This document shows, piece after piece, positions 1 to 10,623 of a DNA stretch of 64,000 bases. Origin of the DNA: Calliopum simillimum (lineage: Eukaryota; Arthropoda; Insecta; Diptera; Lauxaniidae); contig OX638370.1 in assembly GCA_951812925.1 (NCBI GenBank), positions 102,810,897-102,874,896 on the forward strand, given 5' to 3'. The notes under the pieces are model-generated. The model was not told the origin of the DNA, searched no databases, and worked only from the letters and a program-made list of their open reading frames with translations. Every line of letters starts with the position of its first letter. Position 1 is the stretch's first letter. The position numbers were made by a program, and so were the translations under genes.

Positions 1-246
1 AAAATCCTTCTATGGATCAAACAATTTAAAAAAAAAATTATGTAAATCGCCCGTATAGTTTCCGTGTCCATATAGGTATAGATTAAGGGAATTCGAGCAT
101 AGTTCGGTTCAGTTACTTATTATTATATTAAAAGATTGCATTCAAAAGCTTACCTTTGATTTTGAATTAAAAAGTTGTGTGTAAACGCCTCATGTAGTAG
201 ATAATTCGATTTCACAAAGTTTTTTTTTTTCCTAATATCTTTACAG

Positions 247-419
247 CCGGAATACTACAAAGACGCTCCACATTTTCGACGAATCGGTGACGGTCCAGAA
301 TATCGCTTGGAAATTCCTAGCGCAAAATTGGATTTCACCGGAACTTATTCTATTATCGCCAGCAATTGTCATGGTGAAGCTAAAGCTGTGATTTCTCTTC
401 AAATATTTGCCAAAGGTAG
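247..419 (+). CDS. Strn-Mlck: Stretchin-Mlck, Ig-domain exon (most 5' exon in window)
   Basis: Reads PEYYKDAPHFRRIGDG... and ends in the C-terminal half of an immunoglobulin I-set domain (DFTGTYSIIASNCHGEA, the DxGxYxCxAxNxxG pattern). The acceptor is a T-rich tract ending in ttacag at 246. The donor could be gtaggt at 416 or gtgaac at 420. Only the second keeps frame with the exon at 5228, so it was chosen; a small unseen exon in the 4.8-kb intron would change this. Giant muscle Ig proteins of this family sit in the sarcomere. The gene continues upstream of the window. Confidence 0.8.
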
Positions 420-557
420 GTGAACGGAAAAAAAAAAAATTTAATTTTAAATTTATCTTGACGTGCACTAAAACTGCAACATTTATTATTTTTTGAAAAA
501 CTATTTCTTAAACATTGAACTCCTATCCTCTTTCTGATTTATTTCAATTCGGTTTGC

Positions 558-1591
558 TTATTGACTATCTAAGTAAATTTTTGCGAGTTTCGGGAACACA
601 ACCTCTTTCCAGTAGTCCTCTGCAGCACTTAGTAAGCTTGCGACAAACTCCATATCCGCCTGCACCCACACATAGTGCAAAGCTCCGCTGGTATCGAATG
701 TGGGGCTCAGTACGCAGTACAATGCTTTAGTCACATTGGCCATGTACATTTGAATTTGTATTTGGGCCATGTACTTTGGTGCAATAGTCTCTCGACACTC
801 TAAGTACTTTTCGAATTCCTCATCCGTCTTGGGCGCTTTTATTTCGACAATATGATCGTCAGTGATGCCGTCCGGTGAGGCGCATATATAAGGATAGCTC
901 TCATTTAGTAGCAAGCCACATTCGCGATATGTTTTATTTTCTAATTTTTCAGTTTGTTTAAGTATAAAACGCTTGTGCTGCTTCAGTTGTTGACGTTCTT
1001 CCACATTGTATTCACGTTCCTTGCAAAAAATCGTGTTCAGAATTTGCTCATCTTCTTGCGTATCCTTTCGTGAGGCAATGCGGTGTATGAGCGAACAACG
1101 CAGGCGGCAATACTGTGTCTCCAGCCAAAGTGGCGTTTTGTAACAACTTTTCGATACTTCAGCTAGTTGATCAAAAAGTCCTTGTTTAGCCTGATCCTCC
1201 ATGTGCAGCGAGAATGAACGCGTATCCTTTACGCAATTGTTGGCGGCATCCAGCAATGTGTGATGTATAAAAAGTGGTTCAAATTCGTTTACTACAGGAC
1301 GGCAGTGTTTATATAGTGCAGTATCCTTAAGACCAATGCTTTCCATTTCATCGAGTATGGTATTGAGGAAAGCTTGACCTTCTTCCTCCGACACATTAGC
1401 CGCATCCATATCGGCCTCCAGACGCAATTCATCGCAAGCAAATATATCGCGTATTCTCATGGCATCTGTGCGTTCCTCATCGATTAGATGTTCTGTTTCG
1501 GTGCCCCAAAAATCGCGTATTGCATGCGTCTCTGTATCGGTGCTCTTGCGATGCAGCCAAAAAATGAACGCCAGTGTGTGAGGGCATGATT
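558..1591 (-). CDS. YqaJ-type nuclease-fold protein, exon 3 of 3 (nested gene)
   Basis: Carries residues 115-458 of a 458-aa predicted protein. It opens with ESCPHTLAFIFWLHRK, which completes a Cys/His cluster begun in exon 2 (CEQCPKKGK) and resembles the SWIM-like zinc motif that precedes this nuclease in many insect proteins. The C-terminal part has SPDGI (Asp about residue 355), then VEIKAP (Glu 364, Lys 366), then QIQIQMYM (about 391-398). These match the PD-(D/E)xK catalytic residues and the QxxxY motif of the YqaJ/lambda-exonuclease fold. The family processes DNA ends in phages; in insects many copies derive from transposons, and the role here is unknown. Acceptor follows atatag at 1592. 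A TTTATT at 482-487 could be its poly(A) signal on the - strand. The gene lies wholly inside a Strn-Mlck intron on the opposite strand. Confidence 0.8.
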
Positions 1592-1656
1592 CTATATGGA
1601 TAGAGAAAGAGATGATGTTTTAAAAACATACAAAATATACTTAACTAAACATTTAC

Positions 1657-1850
1657 CTTTTTTCGGGCACTGCTCGCAAGACGCTTCCAATATTTCGTCA
1701 TTTTTTTCATCCACTTTCAGCGCAACGCTTACGTGAGATTCCCCAATGCCACCCAATTCGGCGGGAAACACAATCGCTTTGACCTCGCTAACATCTGAAG
1801 ATTTTTTCACCTGCACATAATCGACGCGAAGATCTGCTTCCTGCGCCTTT
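1657..1850 (-). CDS. YqaJ-type nuclease-fold protein, exon 2 of 3
   Basis: Reads KAQEADLRVDYVQVKK...ILEASCEQCPKKGK. The acceptor follows ctttatag and the donor is g|gtaaat at 1656; phases (2 in, 1 out) agree with both neighbours. The CxxC pair supplies the first half of the zinc-motif-like cluster finished in exon 3. Insect relatives carry the order YVQ...K, a Cys-rich stretch, then the nuclease domain. Confidence 0.8.
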
Positions 1851-1908
1851 CTATAAAGAAAAATCGACCAATTAAATGTAATTTAAGAAATAGTGTGCTC
1901 CAACATAC

Positions 1909-2057
1909 TTTGTGGTATTTGGCGGTTGCTTCTTTCCACTGGCTAACTTTGTGACGAAAGCGAAAATTGTTTCGCTTCTTATAGTCGGAATATTGTTGAT
2001 ATCCGCCTTCCGAAAGCCCTGCTCCACTTCAATGTGTAGCATAATCATTTTGAACAC
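1909..2057 (-). CDS. YqaJ-type nuclease-fold protein, exon 1 of 3
   Basis: First coding exon, starting at the ATG at 2055-2057 (MFKMIMLHIEVEQGFRKAD). Other in-frame Met codons follow at codons 4 and 6, so the exact start is uncertain. The donor is aa|gtatgt at 1908, phase 2, matching exon 2. The three exons sum to 1377 bases including the stop, with no internal stop or frameshift, so the gene looks intact. Confidence 0.7.
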
Positions 2058-2823
2058 AAATTAATATAAAATTTTTAACTTTTTCTTTGCAAATAATTGG
2101 AATTTACGTCCACATTAAAAATCTCCAGATACAAAGTTGAATTACGAATGAGAAATGCAAAGCAAATGAGTAAAAAAATCTAAATTTAGAATTTCATGCT
2201 GTCGTGTTGGCTGCACTGACAAGATGTGTATGTGGTAAACTAGCTGTCGTTAGGTGGCGCAACAATTCTAAAATTGAATTATGGTTACGCCTAAAAGTAA
2301 ACATTGATTTTTTGTAAAATTTCTTGTAGCTTTTATCTTACATTTAAAAATTTCTTTTTGCCACGCACAGTGGTTCATAGTTCACTTTTAAATCGAATAA
2401 ATTATGATGTAGTGTGTACATTAACTTACCCCCAGTTAGTTACTTGTGTGTTGTGTGGTATAACGAAAATTTTTGGGAACAAGTTAACATTAGAGATTTT
2501 TTGGGTAAATAGGGATCTGGAAATTAATTACAACAACAACAAAATGGCTGTCGTACAGTGGCTGGAAAAGCGGGATTTTTGGCATTCGGTGGTCAAAAAT
2601 CTAAACCTTTTAAACGAATACAAAATTTGTAATGCAGTTTCTTGCAACCGAAAAAGAAAGCATAGTATGGAAAAGTATATATGGGGTATTACATACGTAA
2701 CCGGACAGCATTTCGCTTTTGAATCTTCGAATTTTTTTGAAACTCTTTTTTTCATATGGGACAAGTTGAGACTAGCATCCTGGATTTTTAAAATTTTTTT
2801 TATTAAACCGTTTCAGAGATATA
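2058..2823. other. Strn-Mlck intron, region 5' of the nested gene
   Basis: AT-rich intronic sequence that must hold the promoter of the - strand nuclease gene. I see no clear TATA box or other element. Open frames here are not convincing genes. Confidence 0.4.
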
Positions 2824-3064
2824 GGCCCCTATTGCGGTTGTCGATTTCCGATAAAATCGATGGCCATCGATTTTTTCTTCTAGCACTATCTTTGAAACTA
2901 CATCACCGATTCCACTGATTTATATCTTACATGCCATTTAAAAACATTTGCAATCAAGTGGCGAAAACTTTATTTAAATCTGTGCAGAGGTTTCAAAGAT
3001 AGGGCTAGTAGAAATAATCGATGGCCATCGATTTTATCGCAAATCGACAACCGCAATAGGGGCC
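2824..3064. mobile_element. MITE with about 70-bp inverted arms, PIF/Harbinger-like
   Basis: The left arm GGCCCCTATTGCGGTTGTCG recurs as its reverse complement at the right end. The arms continue through a GATAAAATCGATGGCCATCG block and a TTTGAAAnC block. ATA on both sides (2821-2823 and 3065-3067) fits a 3-bp target duplication. A 241-bp length, GG start and 3-bp duplication suit PIF/Harbinger; no transposase is present. Confidence 0.7.
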
Positions 3065-5227
3065 ATATTTTTAAAAAACTAAAACAAACTGCAAAAACGA
3101 CATTAGTTAGTTTTTTTAAATGCTCATTACTCCGCCTATAGTCAGCCAAATCATGTGATTGTTTTTTTTTTAAGTTTTATTTTTTTAAGAAAAATTAAAA
3201 AAACTTTTTACTTTCAAAACTAAATTGCTTGTATACCTAAACATCAGCAAAGTTATGGTCTATATTAGAGTGGCGGTAATTTCGTAAAGCAAAAACCTCA
3301 CATAAACAGACTAGGTCCATAGCTATAACTTATGGTCTAGTTTGAGCTAAAACGGTGAACGGGCACCTAACCCGATATTTTCGGGACCTTTGTTAGAAAA
3401 CTTAGAAATCCGTTCAGCGATTGTAGAGGTCGACTAGCAAAAACGCCGGATCGGATTTCAACTTGAAATTTGGGCTACTTTTAAATATTTGTACATATGT
3501 AGGTGAACATATCAAATTACGTCGCATATTGGGTAACGAATACGCCCATATATTAAATTTTAAACTTGAATTGCAATTATCGGCTTTGCTTATTTTTTGA
3601 CCAAAAAATTTTACATCATATTCTACTCCACATTTCAGATATTTTGAATCACAACTTAATGGAAAAAGGATCAATACGACATGGGTGAGTCATCAGTTTT
3701 AATATCTACATAGTAAAAATTTTTGTTTAATTTCAAAACCAAAAAAGTATTTTATAGAACAATGCCAAAAAAAGTTTTAATTTTAAACTATTTTGGAGTA
3801 AGTAAGTAAGAGAGAGAGAAAAATGAGAAATGGTTTTAATTTTAATCTATAATTGGAAAAAAAAAAAAACAATCCATACTGAGATTCGAACCAAGAGTAC
3901 AACATCTTATACCTATGTATGTAGATAAATTACGAAGTTTTTAGCTCACTCGGCTATTAAGCTTATTGACGTAGTTGTGTGAAATTTATATTTAAACAAT
4001 TGAAAAATTTTTTTTTTTTTTTATTTTGTTCTCGTTCTTTTTTTGCTCTTTTTTTTATAAATAAAATTTTTCAAATTTTGAAACTAAAAAGTCTCTCCAA
4101 GCTTAATTCAAACTTTGATGGCATTAGTTTCAAACCAAAAGTATTAAAATTGGCTCACAGAATATTTTAATACTTTTCTTGGATTTATTTTAAAACTAAA
4201 AATTATAAGTTTTTTGAATTTAAAGCGTTCAATAAGTAATTTTAGGATTGTTTTTAAGCCACGTTGGTACTTAAATATTTAATAAACTAAATGGTTAAAA
4301 GTTGTTCTGGCCGCAGGACCCAGAGAATTATTTTTTGGGGAAAGGTGGAAAAAAAAGTCAAAGGTTACCTTGCACTTGTCCTTGACCAAAAATCTGCTTA
4401 TTAGAAGTTGCTGTGCATACTTCTCTTCACATTAACACCTTGACGGTACTTTGCTTGAGATAAATTGCCTGCACGTCGTACTAGTTCCTCCACTGAGGAT
4501 CGTTGTTGTTCCGAAGACTAAGACTTTAATTTAAATTTATTGATTTTACAATTTAACTTTATTCAGTATGAGAGTTAAAATTTTTACTTTTATGCTGCAG
4601 CCAATGCTGTTTCAAAGGTGGTTAATAAACGAATGAAAAAGTCAAAGAGAAGAACAAAAGAATTTGACAGCTATGAGCAGTGGGGCATTGTTTAATTTAG
4701 TAATGGAGTAGTGTTGCCAACTACGGGGAATTTATCCCTACTTTTGAGGATTGTGGGTGTTTGCATAAACGTATGTAATTATTTTTTGTGTTAAAATTAA
4801 AACCAACCATCATAAATTTCAAATTTTTTTGGAATAAATTTTGAATACTAAAACAGTTTAAAATCAATACCAAATGGAATCAAAAGTAAACTATAATTTT
4901 TTACTGTGAATTTTATGTTCTATTGTAGTGCTTTTTTCTCACTATGTATCTTGGTTAATCAAACTTATATTATAAGTTTAGTAGGTTAATTTTTTCTCAG
5001 AAAATGTATTCTTCATAAAGCTTTTGATACACATTGTTACAATGCAATCGTTGAAAAAGCATTGGCATACTGATACTTTATTTAGTTTCGCAAACAAATC
5101 GAAAAACTTGTGCAAAACTATGCATCAACTAACTAGATCACCTTAACCAATGAGAATTGGTTACAATTTTATATGCTTTATGTTTTTGATCCATTGATAA
5201 ATACATTTTTCTTCTGACCCCTTATAG
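3065..5227. other. Strn-Mlck intron, remainder
   Basis: AT-rich intron with homopolymer runs. Apart from a tRNA-like fragment near 3860-3972, I see no gene, repeat array or regulatory signal. Confidence 0.4.
3860..3972 (-). repeat. tRNA-like fragment with B box and T-run
   Basis: On the - strand TAGCCGAGTGAGC resembles an A box and GGTTCGAATC (3883-3892) is a consensus Pol III B box. It is followed about 15 nt later by a long T-run that could terminate Pol III. The stems do not make a convincing tRNA cloverleaf, so this is a tRNA-derived relic rather than a tRNA gene. Confidence 0.4.
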
Positions 5228-6535
5228 AAACATCGAAACGTTACCGCGCTTCATACGTCACCTGCGTGATCTTCGTTGTTGCGATGGTGACGCAATCACC
5301 CTAGAGTGTCACGTCGAAGCACTGCCAGAACCAATTATAATTTGGGAAAAAGATGGTCATGTTCTGCCCAGCGGAAAAGAGTTTGCCATTTCATATGATG
5401 GCATCAAAGCTACACTCTCCATACCACGTGTCTATCCCGAAGACGAAGGTGAATACACTTGCGTGGCAAAGAACAATATCGGACGCACACTATGCTCGGC
5501 CTGCATCATTGTAGATGTACCAGAGGAGAAAGAGAATATGTTAAATCGTCAGTTAGCGCGTCCAACTGGTTTACTTTCTGCCAACTCTACACCACGTTCG
5601 ACGCCACGCTCAACACCAAATCGCAGTTTCTCACCCATGCGTCTATCGTATCGCACCAGCAGTATTGACGTTGATCGGCGCGGTTTAAGTGTTTCCGGTA
5701 CATCACGTCGACGTCAAGCCATTTCCGCGCCAAAATTCTACGCCATTCCTCACAGTCGCGTCGTAGAGGTTGGCGACAGTGCGCGCTTCCAATGTGCGAT
5801 AGCCGGACATCCGACACCATGGGCTACGTGGGATAAAGACGGTATGATTGTAACCCCAACGACACGTATCTCTGTGAAAGAGGTTGACGATTTGCGTTTC
5901 ATTGAAATCGAGGAGGTGACCTATGATGATGCCGGTCTATATCGTATAACACTTGAGAATGATTACGGACGTATAGAGGCAACAGCACGCTTGGATGTTA
6001 TCGGTAGTAGTCGATATTCAAAGTCGCCGTCCGTGCGGGGTATACGTGCTACTTCCTCCAAACGTAACGCGTACCTGCGTCGACGCATAATGGGTCCTTC
6101 GACAGCTATCGGAGGCCGTATGGCTTTGGCGACAAGTTTTCGTGGTTCATCTGTGCCCGCATGCAAATTTTATCACAATGGAGTGCAGCTGGAAGAGAGC
6201 GAACGTATTCACATTGAATTCGAGGAGGAGGGACTTGAAGCGCGATTATATGTAGATAATGTAACGCAGGCAGATGAAGGTGTTTACACATTTGTGATGG
6301 AAACTTCAGATGGTCCAATCTCAACGTCAACAAAAGTAATTTTTGTGGAATCAGCGGAAGATCGTTGTTGTTCAATGGAAAGTATAAAGCCGCGCATAAA
6401 AAGAGGATTACCGGAAAAGTTAATAAGCAGCGAACGAGAAACAGTTGACCTTTGCTTTGAGCTGGAATCTATTGAACCATACACTTACACCTGGACACGC
6501 AATGGTGAAAAGCTGCCAGACTATGAAGATTTCGA
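5228..6535 (+). CDS. Strn-Mlck: Stretchin-Mlck, large exon with three to four Ig domains
   Basis: Frame from the first bases reads NIETLPRFIRHLRDLRCC. Ig 1 runs to about codon 90 (WEKDG, DEGEYTCVAKNNIG). A Ser/Pro/Arg-rich linker follows with TPRSTPRSTP repeats and SYRTSS, a likely phosphorylation or flexible region. Ig 2 has WATWDKDG and DDAGLYRITLENDYG. After a basic linker a divergent Ig 3 (DEGVYTFVMETSDG) has lost its usual second Cys. Ig 4 begins (VDLCFELESIEPYTYTW) and finishes in the next exon. Acceptor is cttatag at 5227; donor gtaagt at 6536, phase 2. Conserved sequence and phase leave little doubt about identity. Confidence 0.9.
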
Positions 6536-6685
6536 GTAAGTATTGGAACTATTAAGGCCATCAAAACAAGTTGTATTTCAAAGTTTTTTAAACCATTTTC
6601 ATTTCATAACCATAACGATCTTTTACCCTATAATTTATCTATTTTTACTTTTTTCTATTCTATCATTATCTCATCTCTCGCATAG

Positions 6686-7028
6686 TTATATTGACCATGG
6701 TAATGGTATTCTCTGCTTACGTATTCATGACGCATTCGACATAGATTCCGGCATCTACGCATGTATTGTCACTACAATCAGCGGTTTTTCCTGTAGCACC
6801 ACAGGGGAGCTGTGTGTACTGGAGGAGGAAGAGGAGACTGATGCAAAGAATGATGATGGCGAAACCATTGTTATACTGAAATCGCCATTACCTGTCATTG
6901 CGATGTATGGCACAGCTGTAACTTTCTGCGCCAAGGTATATCCACTCGATGTTGACGTTAGCTGGTTTGTATGTGGACGCAGCGTCAGTGACGCAGTCGA
7001 TATTGGCGGTGACTCACATGAATTTACG
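6686..7028 (+). CDS. Strn-Mlck: Stretchin-Mlck, Ig exon
   Basis: YIDHGNGILCLRIHDAFDID completes Ig 4 (DSGIYACIV). An acidic stretch (EEEEETDAKNDDGE) leads into the first half of Ig 5 (AVTFCAKVYPLDVDVSWFVC). Acceptor gcatag at 6685, donor gtatgt at 7029, phase 0 out. The next coding exon is 5.4 kb away; this intron is full of transposons. Confidence 0.9.
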
Positions 7029-7474
7029 GTATGTGTGATATAAAATTTGAATTTCACGAATATTACTTATTGCTTAATCGCATTTTTTGTTTTTATTTTT
7101 GTTGTTATTGCTATATTCTTTTTTACCGAATTCGGCGCACATCATTGACTTGAAGCAAATGTTTTGTTGGAAAATATGTAGCTTTTGGCAAAAAAAAAAA
7201 AAAAATCTTGATAGACGTATTAAGGCAAACAATAAAAACAATTATTAGAAATTCCAATGAGAAGAGATAAACCTTTAACTCGCGTACAGGGTGACTGACT
7301 CACCAAAAGATAACTTTAATTATTGTATTGTTGAAAAAGTTCGGATACATGGAAGGCAAGATTTAAGGAATGGCAATTTTTTTGCACAATTTACTAGTGA
7401 CAATTTTGTCGTCATTTCTTTATTCAAAAAACTTTTTATAGCGACATCGGATATAATGATAAATATGATCTTAC

Positions 7475-7948
7475 TAGTGATGAGCAAACCAAGACCAAGA
7501 CCAAGACCATAGCAGTCTTGGTCTTGGTCTTGTTCTTGCACATTGAGTCTTGGTCTTGGTTTTTGTATTGAGTCTTGGTCTTGGTCTTGATCTTGCACAT
7601 TAAGTCTTGGTCTCGGTCTTGGTATTGGTCTTGAAAAAATGTTCAGAGATATGGAGTATTCAAAACCATATTTTTCCAAAGCAGTTGGGTTTTTAAAATG
7701 CCAAAATTCAAGTCGAGAGATGATTTTATCTTCAAAACGGTCGTGAAACAAATTTTAACTACAAATTAGCAAGACTGAAAACCAGTCTTGGTCTTGACAA
7801 TTTTCGTGAGCAAGACCAAGACCAAGACCATAGCAGTCTTGGCCTTGGTCTTGCAAAAATATCAGCATCTTGGTCTTGGTCTTGGTCTCGCAAAATTAGC
7901 AAGACCAAGAACAAGACGCAAGACCAAGACTAATTTTGCTCATCACTA
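7475..7948. mobile_element. Non-autonomous hAT-like element rich in ACCAAG/CTTGGT
   Basis: Ends are inverted copies of TAGTGATGAGCAAA. They are flanked by GATCTTAC (7467-7474) and GATTTTAC (7949-7956), an 8-bp target duplication with one mismatch, as made by hAT transposases. The interior is mostly arrays of CTTGGT and its complement on both sides of about 160 bp of unique sequence containing CAAAGCAGTTGGGTTTTTA. No transposase is encoded. Confidence 0.75.
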
Positions 7949-7956
7949 GATTTTAC

Positions 7957-8865
7957 GACTATAATATCGATAAAATTTTCTTGGTGGTGCCGATGATAAC
8001 ATTTACTCGGGTCGTTGATTTATAGGCAACTCCAGATAAAAGTCAATAATTAAAATTTTTATTTTAGTATAATTTTGATTATAAATAGTTAGATAATGCG
8101 GCTTCTTTATTAAATCTAGCCGACTTTCAAAAGGCTATAAGCTTGTTTTCTGAACTGTGAAAATTTCATGCCTCTCTACATCAGTGATGACCAAACTCAA
8201 TACTAGCGCATTTTGTCAATGTATAAAAGCTCATTGAAAGCTTATATATTTTGCATAAGCTGCAAGCAACTGACACAGTTGAACGTTTATCTGTGAGTGA
8301 ATACGTTAACGGAAAGCTTTTAAGCACAAAAGCTCAAATGCCCGCGGGCATAGGCGCTGGATTTCACTATTCTACATTTTTCATACTACTTAAATTGCTT
8401 ATCTTACTTTCCTGATTTTATTGTTGCGGTAAAACATTTAAAACTCCGCCCTCATTGAGTTAGTGCGTTCTTGCACGCAAACTCATATTTATTTTTTTAT
8501 TGTTATTGACCGTCCTTATATTTTGATCCTCATTAGTAACCATGCTTCCGATTTTCTCTTTTATGGGCGTGGCAATGCTCACTTTAAAAGCAAAAGGGAG
8601 TGTTAAGTCTATTTGCATATCATATTTCATCAACATTAGTGCAGTAGTTTAGTAATGACATCGCTTTTACCCGTTAGAGACATAGCACCGCCCATTCAAT
8701 TTTCTTCCATTCTGTTCAGTCTACCTCTATAGCGAATTTCATTATATGTGCGGTGATTTAGTCGTGATAGCGTATTTTCACTTTATCTTTCCTTAAGGTT
8801 CATTCTATCCGTAGCAGCATATTTTCTATCTCACCCTTAAAGTGTAAAGTTCTTATAATCTCTCT
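7957..8865. other. Strn-Mlck intron, no gene seen
   Basis: AT-rich intron between two copies of the ACCAAG element. No coding signal or clear repeat recognised. Confidence 0.4.
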
Positions 8866-9175
8866 TAGTGATGAGCAAACCAAGAACCATAACAGTTTTG
8901 ATCTTGGACATTGAGTCTTGGTCTTGATCTTGGTTTTGATAATTGAGTCTTGGTCTTTATCTTGGGCATTAAATCTTGGTCTCGATATTTTGGTTTTGGT
9001 CGTGAAAAACTTTTATAGATTGTTGTGCATTCAAAATTTCCAAAATTTTTTTTACAAAGCAGTTGGGTTTTTAGGATGCCAAATTTCAAATTGAGAGATG
9101 ATGTTATGCTTGAAAGGGGCGCGACACAGCTATTAACTATAAATTACCAATACAGAAAAGCAGTTATAGTCTTGA
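8866..9175. mobile_element. 3'-truncated second copy of the ACCAAG hAT-like element
   Basis: Begins with the same TAGTGATGAGCAAACCAAG terminus and repeats the CTTGGT array and the CAAAGCAGTTGGGTTTTTA core of the 7475 copy. The similarity fades near 9175 and the right terminus is absent. Confidence 0.65.
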
Positions 9176-9239
9176 TGATCATCGAAAAAAAGTTGTTTTC
9201 ATTAAGTATGGGTGGTAAGGTGACATACCACTTTGCAAA

Positions 9240-9610
9240 AATCTCGGTATTGAGTTTCCAGACAAGTATACCGAGGACCAGATGGCGGGCATGGAAAAGT
9301 ACAAACAATTCATGCTTGGCAAAAGAGCAATGTCAACAAGGGCTAGAAATTACGTCACCAAGCCGGCTTAGGGCCGATTTCACAATGTTCAGTTAAGCCT
9401 TAACTGAAACTTTAACTGGCACTTTGACATTAAATTTCATACAAAATTTTTATTTATCTGGAAGTTAAATTTTAACTGGAGATTGCGAAAACGGTCCTTA
9501 GTCTGCAAAACAATTGATCTGGCATTGACGCAGAAGGCAATCAAGTCTGGTTTCAGGGCAACAGGCTTGATGCCATTCGATACAGACGTTTTCGGTGACC
9601 CTGATTTTTA
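9240..9610 (+). pseudogene. Fragments of a pogo/jerky-like transposase
   Basis: Around 9290-9350 a frame reads GMEKYKQFMLGKRAMSTRA, like the N-terminal HTH segment of pogo/jerky transposases (usually ...F..RH..LS.RKPE). At about 9520-9608 another frame reads AIKSGFRATGLMPFDTDVFG then DPDF and stop, like the C-terminal tail of that family. The catalytic middle is missing and a short MITE (9371-9497) sits between the parts. Family assignment is from remembered motifs. Confidence 0.45.
9371..9497. mobile_element. 127-bp MITE, PIF/Harbinger-like
   Basis: Imperfect terminal inverted repeats start GGGCCGATTTCACAATGTTC on the left and GGACCGTTTTCGCAATCTCC on the reverse of the right end. TTA at 9368-9370 and 9498-9500 is a 3-bp target duplication typical of PIF/Harbinger. 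It interrupts a transposase relic. Confidence 0.75.
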
Positions 9611-10280
9611 AAAAAGAAGCCGTTGAGCAGAATTTGTTGAATTTGTGTAAGTCAAATAATTTTGCTTTCTTCTCAATTTGATTGCGTTTACCTTCATATT
9701 TTCCCAAACCAAACATTTTTTTTGTCAAAATTTATCACTTCACTATTTTTTTGATATAATTTTTCCAACTGATGAAATCAATTCTTTTCTTCACCAGTAG
9801 GTAAATAAGGTCTCTAGCTTTCCATTGATACTTATATGACTGCATAATATACTTTTGGTCAAAAGTTATGAGTCGAAAACAAAAAGGTGCCCACACTCTG
9901 CATTCTTCCCCTACTAAATTTCATTCATTTGCGTCAAATATTGTTAGAGATATGTTGCGGTCAAATATTGTTAGAAATATGTTGCGGTATAGAAAAATCA
10001 TTTTTTCTCAAAAAAAGTTGATTGGGGGGTTCTTAACAGTAATAAATTTTAGTGAAATTTGCAGAGCTTCTTATATGCATAAAATGGAAACCATTTTACA
10101 ATATCCCGGAAACAAAAAAAAAAAAAAAAAGAAAAAAAAATCGGTGTCAAATCTGCTTAGTCACACACACCCTGTATCGAAAGAGAAAATTAAGCAATTG
10201 CAATTTTGGAATTTCGCAAGATAATAAAATTTAAATAAAAACAAAAAAGTTCGATACCAAAATATAGAAATCATTTAACC
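9611..10280. other. Strn-Mlck intron, no gene seen
   Basis: AT-rich sequence with an A-run near 10115-10140. Nothing else recognised. Confidence 0.4.
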
Positions 10281-10623
10281 TGAGAGCGCCTCTTTCGTTC
10301 GGTAGTATAGTAATTATATCTGAGTCAATCGTCGTGCTCCACCGTAATTAGCTCACGAGTCGAGTAAGTAGTTACATGAAACGATGTGGGGCTAAACGAC
10401 AAAGTGTTACGCGAAGGTGGCGGCGGTAAAATGCGCGTAACGCAATACAGAGAGCTCCAATAGTTCAGTATTGTTTTTGTCAAGCTGTCGATAACAGCAA
10501 CACCTACGATTTATTGGCGTGAAATTTCGTAGATTCAAAATAAAAACCGAAAACAATAAATACAAAAGTGCAAGAGAAGAGAGCGATCGTTAAAAGATCG
10601 CTTCAGAGTTTAAAATGTTTAAG
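10281..10623 (+). promoter_or_regulatory. Strn-Mlck: Possible internal promoter and first exon of a short Strn-Mlck isoform
   Basis: This stretch is less AT-rich than the intron around it and lacks its repeats. It ends ...AAAATGTTTAAG followed by gtaacc, that is ATG (10615-10617), two codons and a donor-like GT at 10624. The phase (0) matches the coding exon at 12482, so a transcript starting here would join in frame. Drosophila Strn-Mlck is known to use several promoters; that this is one is inference. Confidence 0.35.

Noticed and set aside
416..417. GT at 416 (gtaggt) as the donor of the first visible Strn-Mlck exon
   Set aside because: It leaves phase 1, which puts the next exon in the wrong frame; the GT at 420 gives the correct frame.
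2304..2918. 204-codon + strand open frame
   Set aside because: It runs into the MITE at 2824, has no recognisable domain, and its composition matches AT-rich non-coding DNA.
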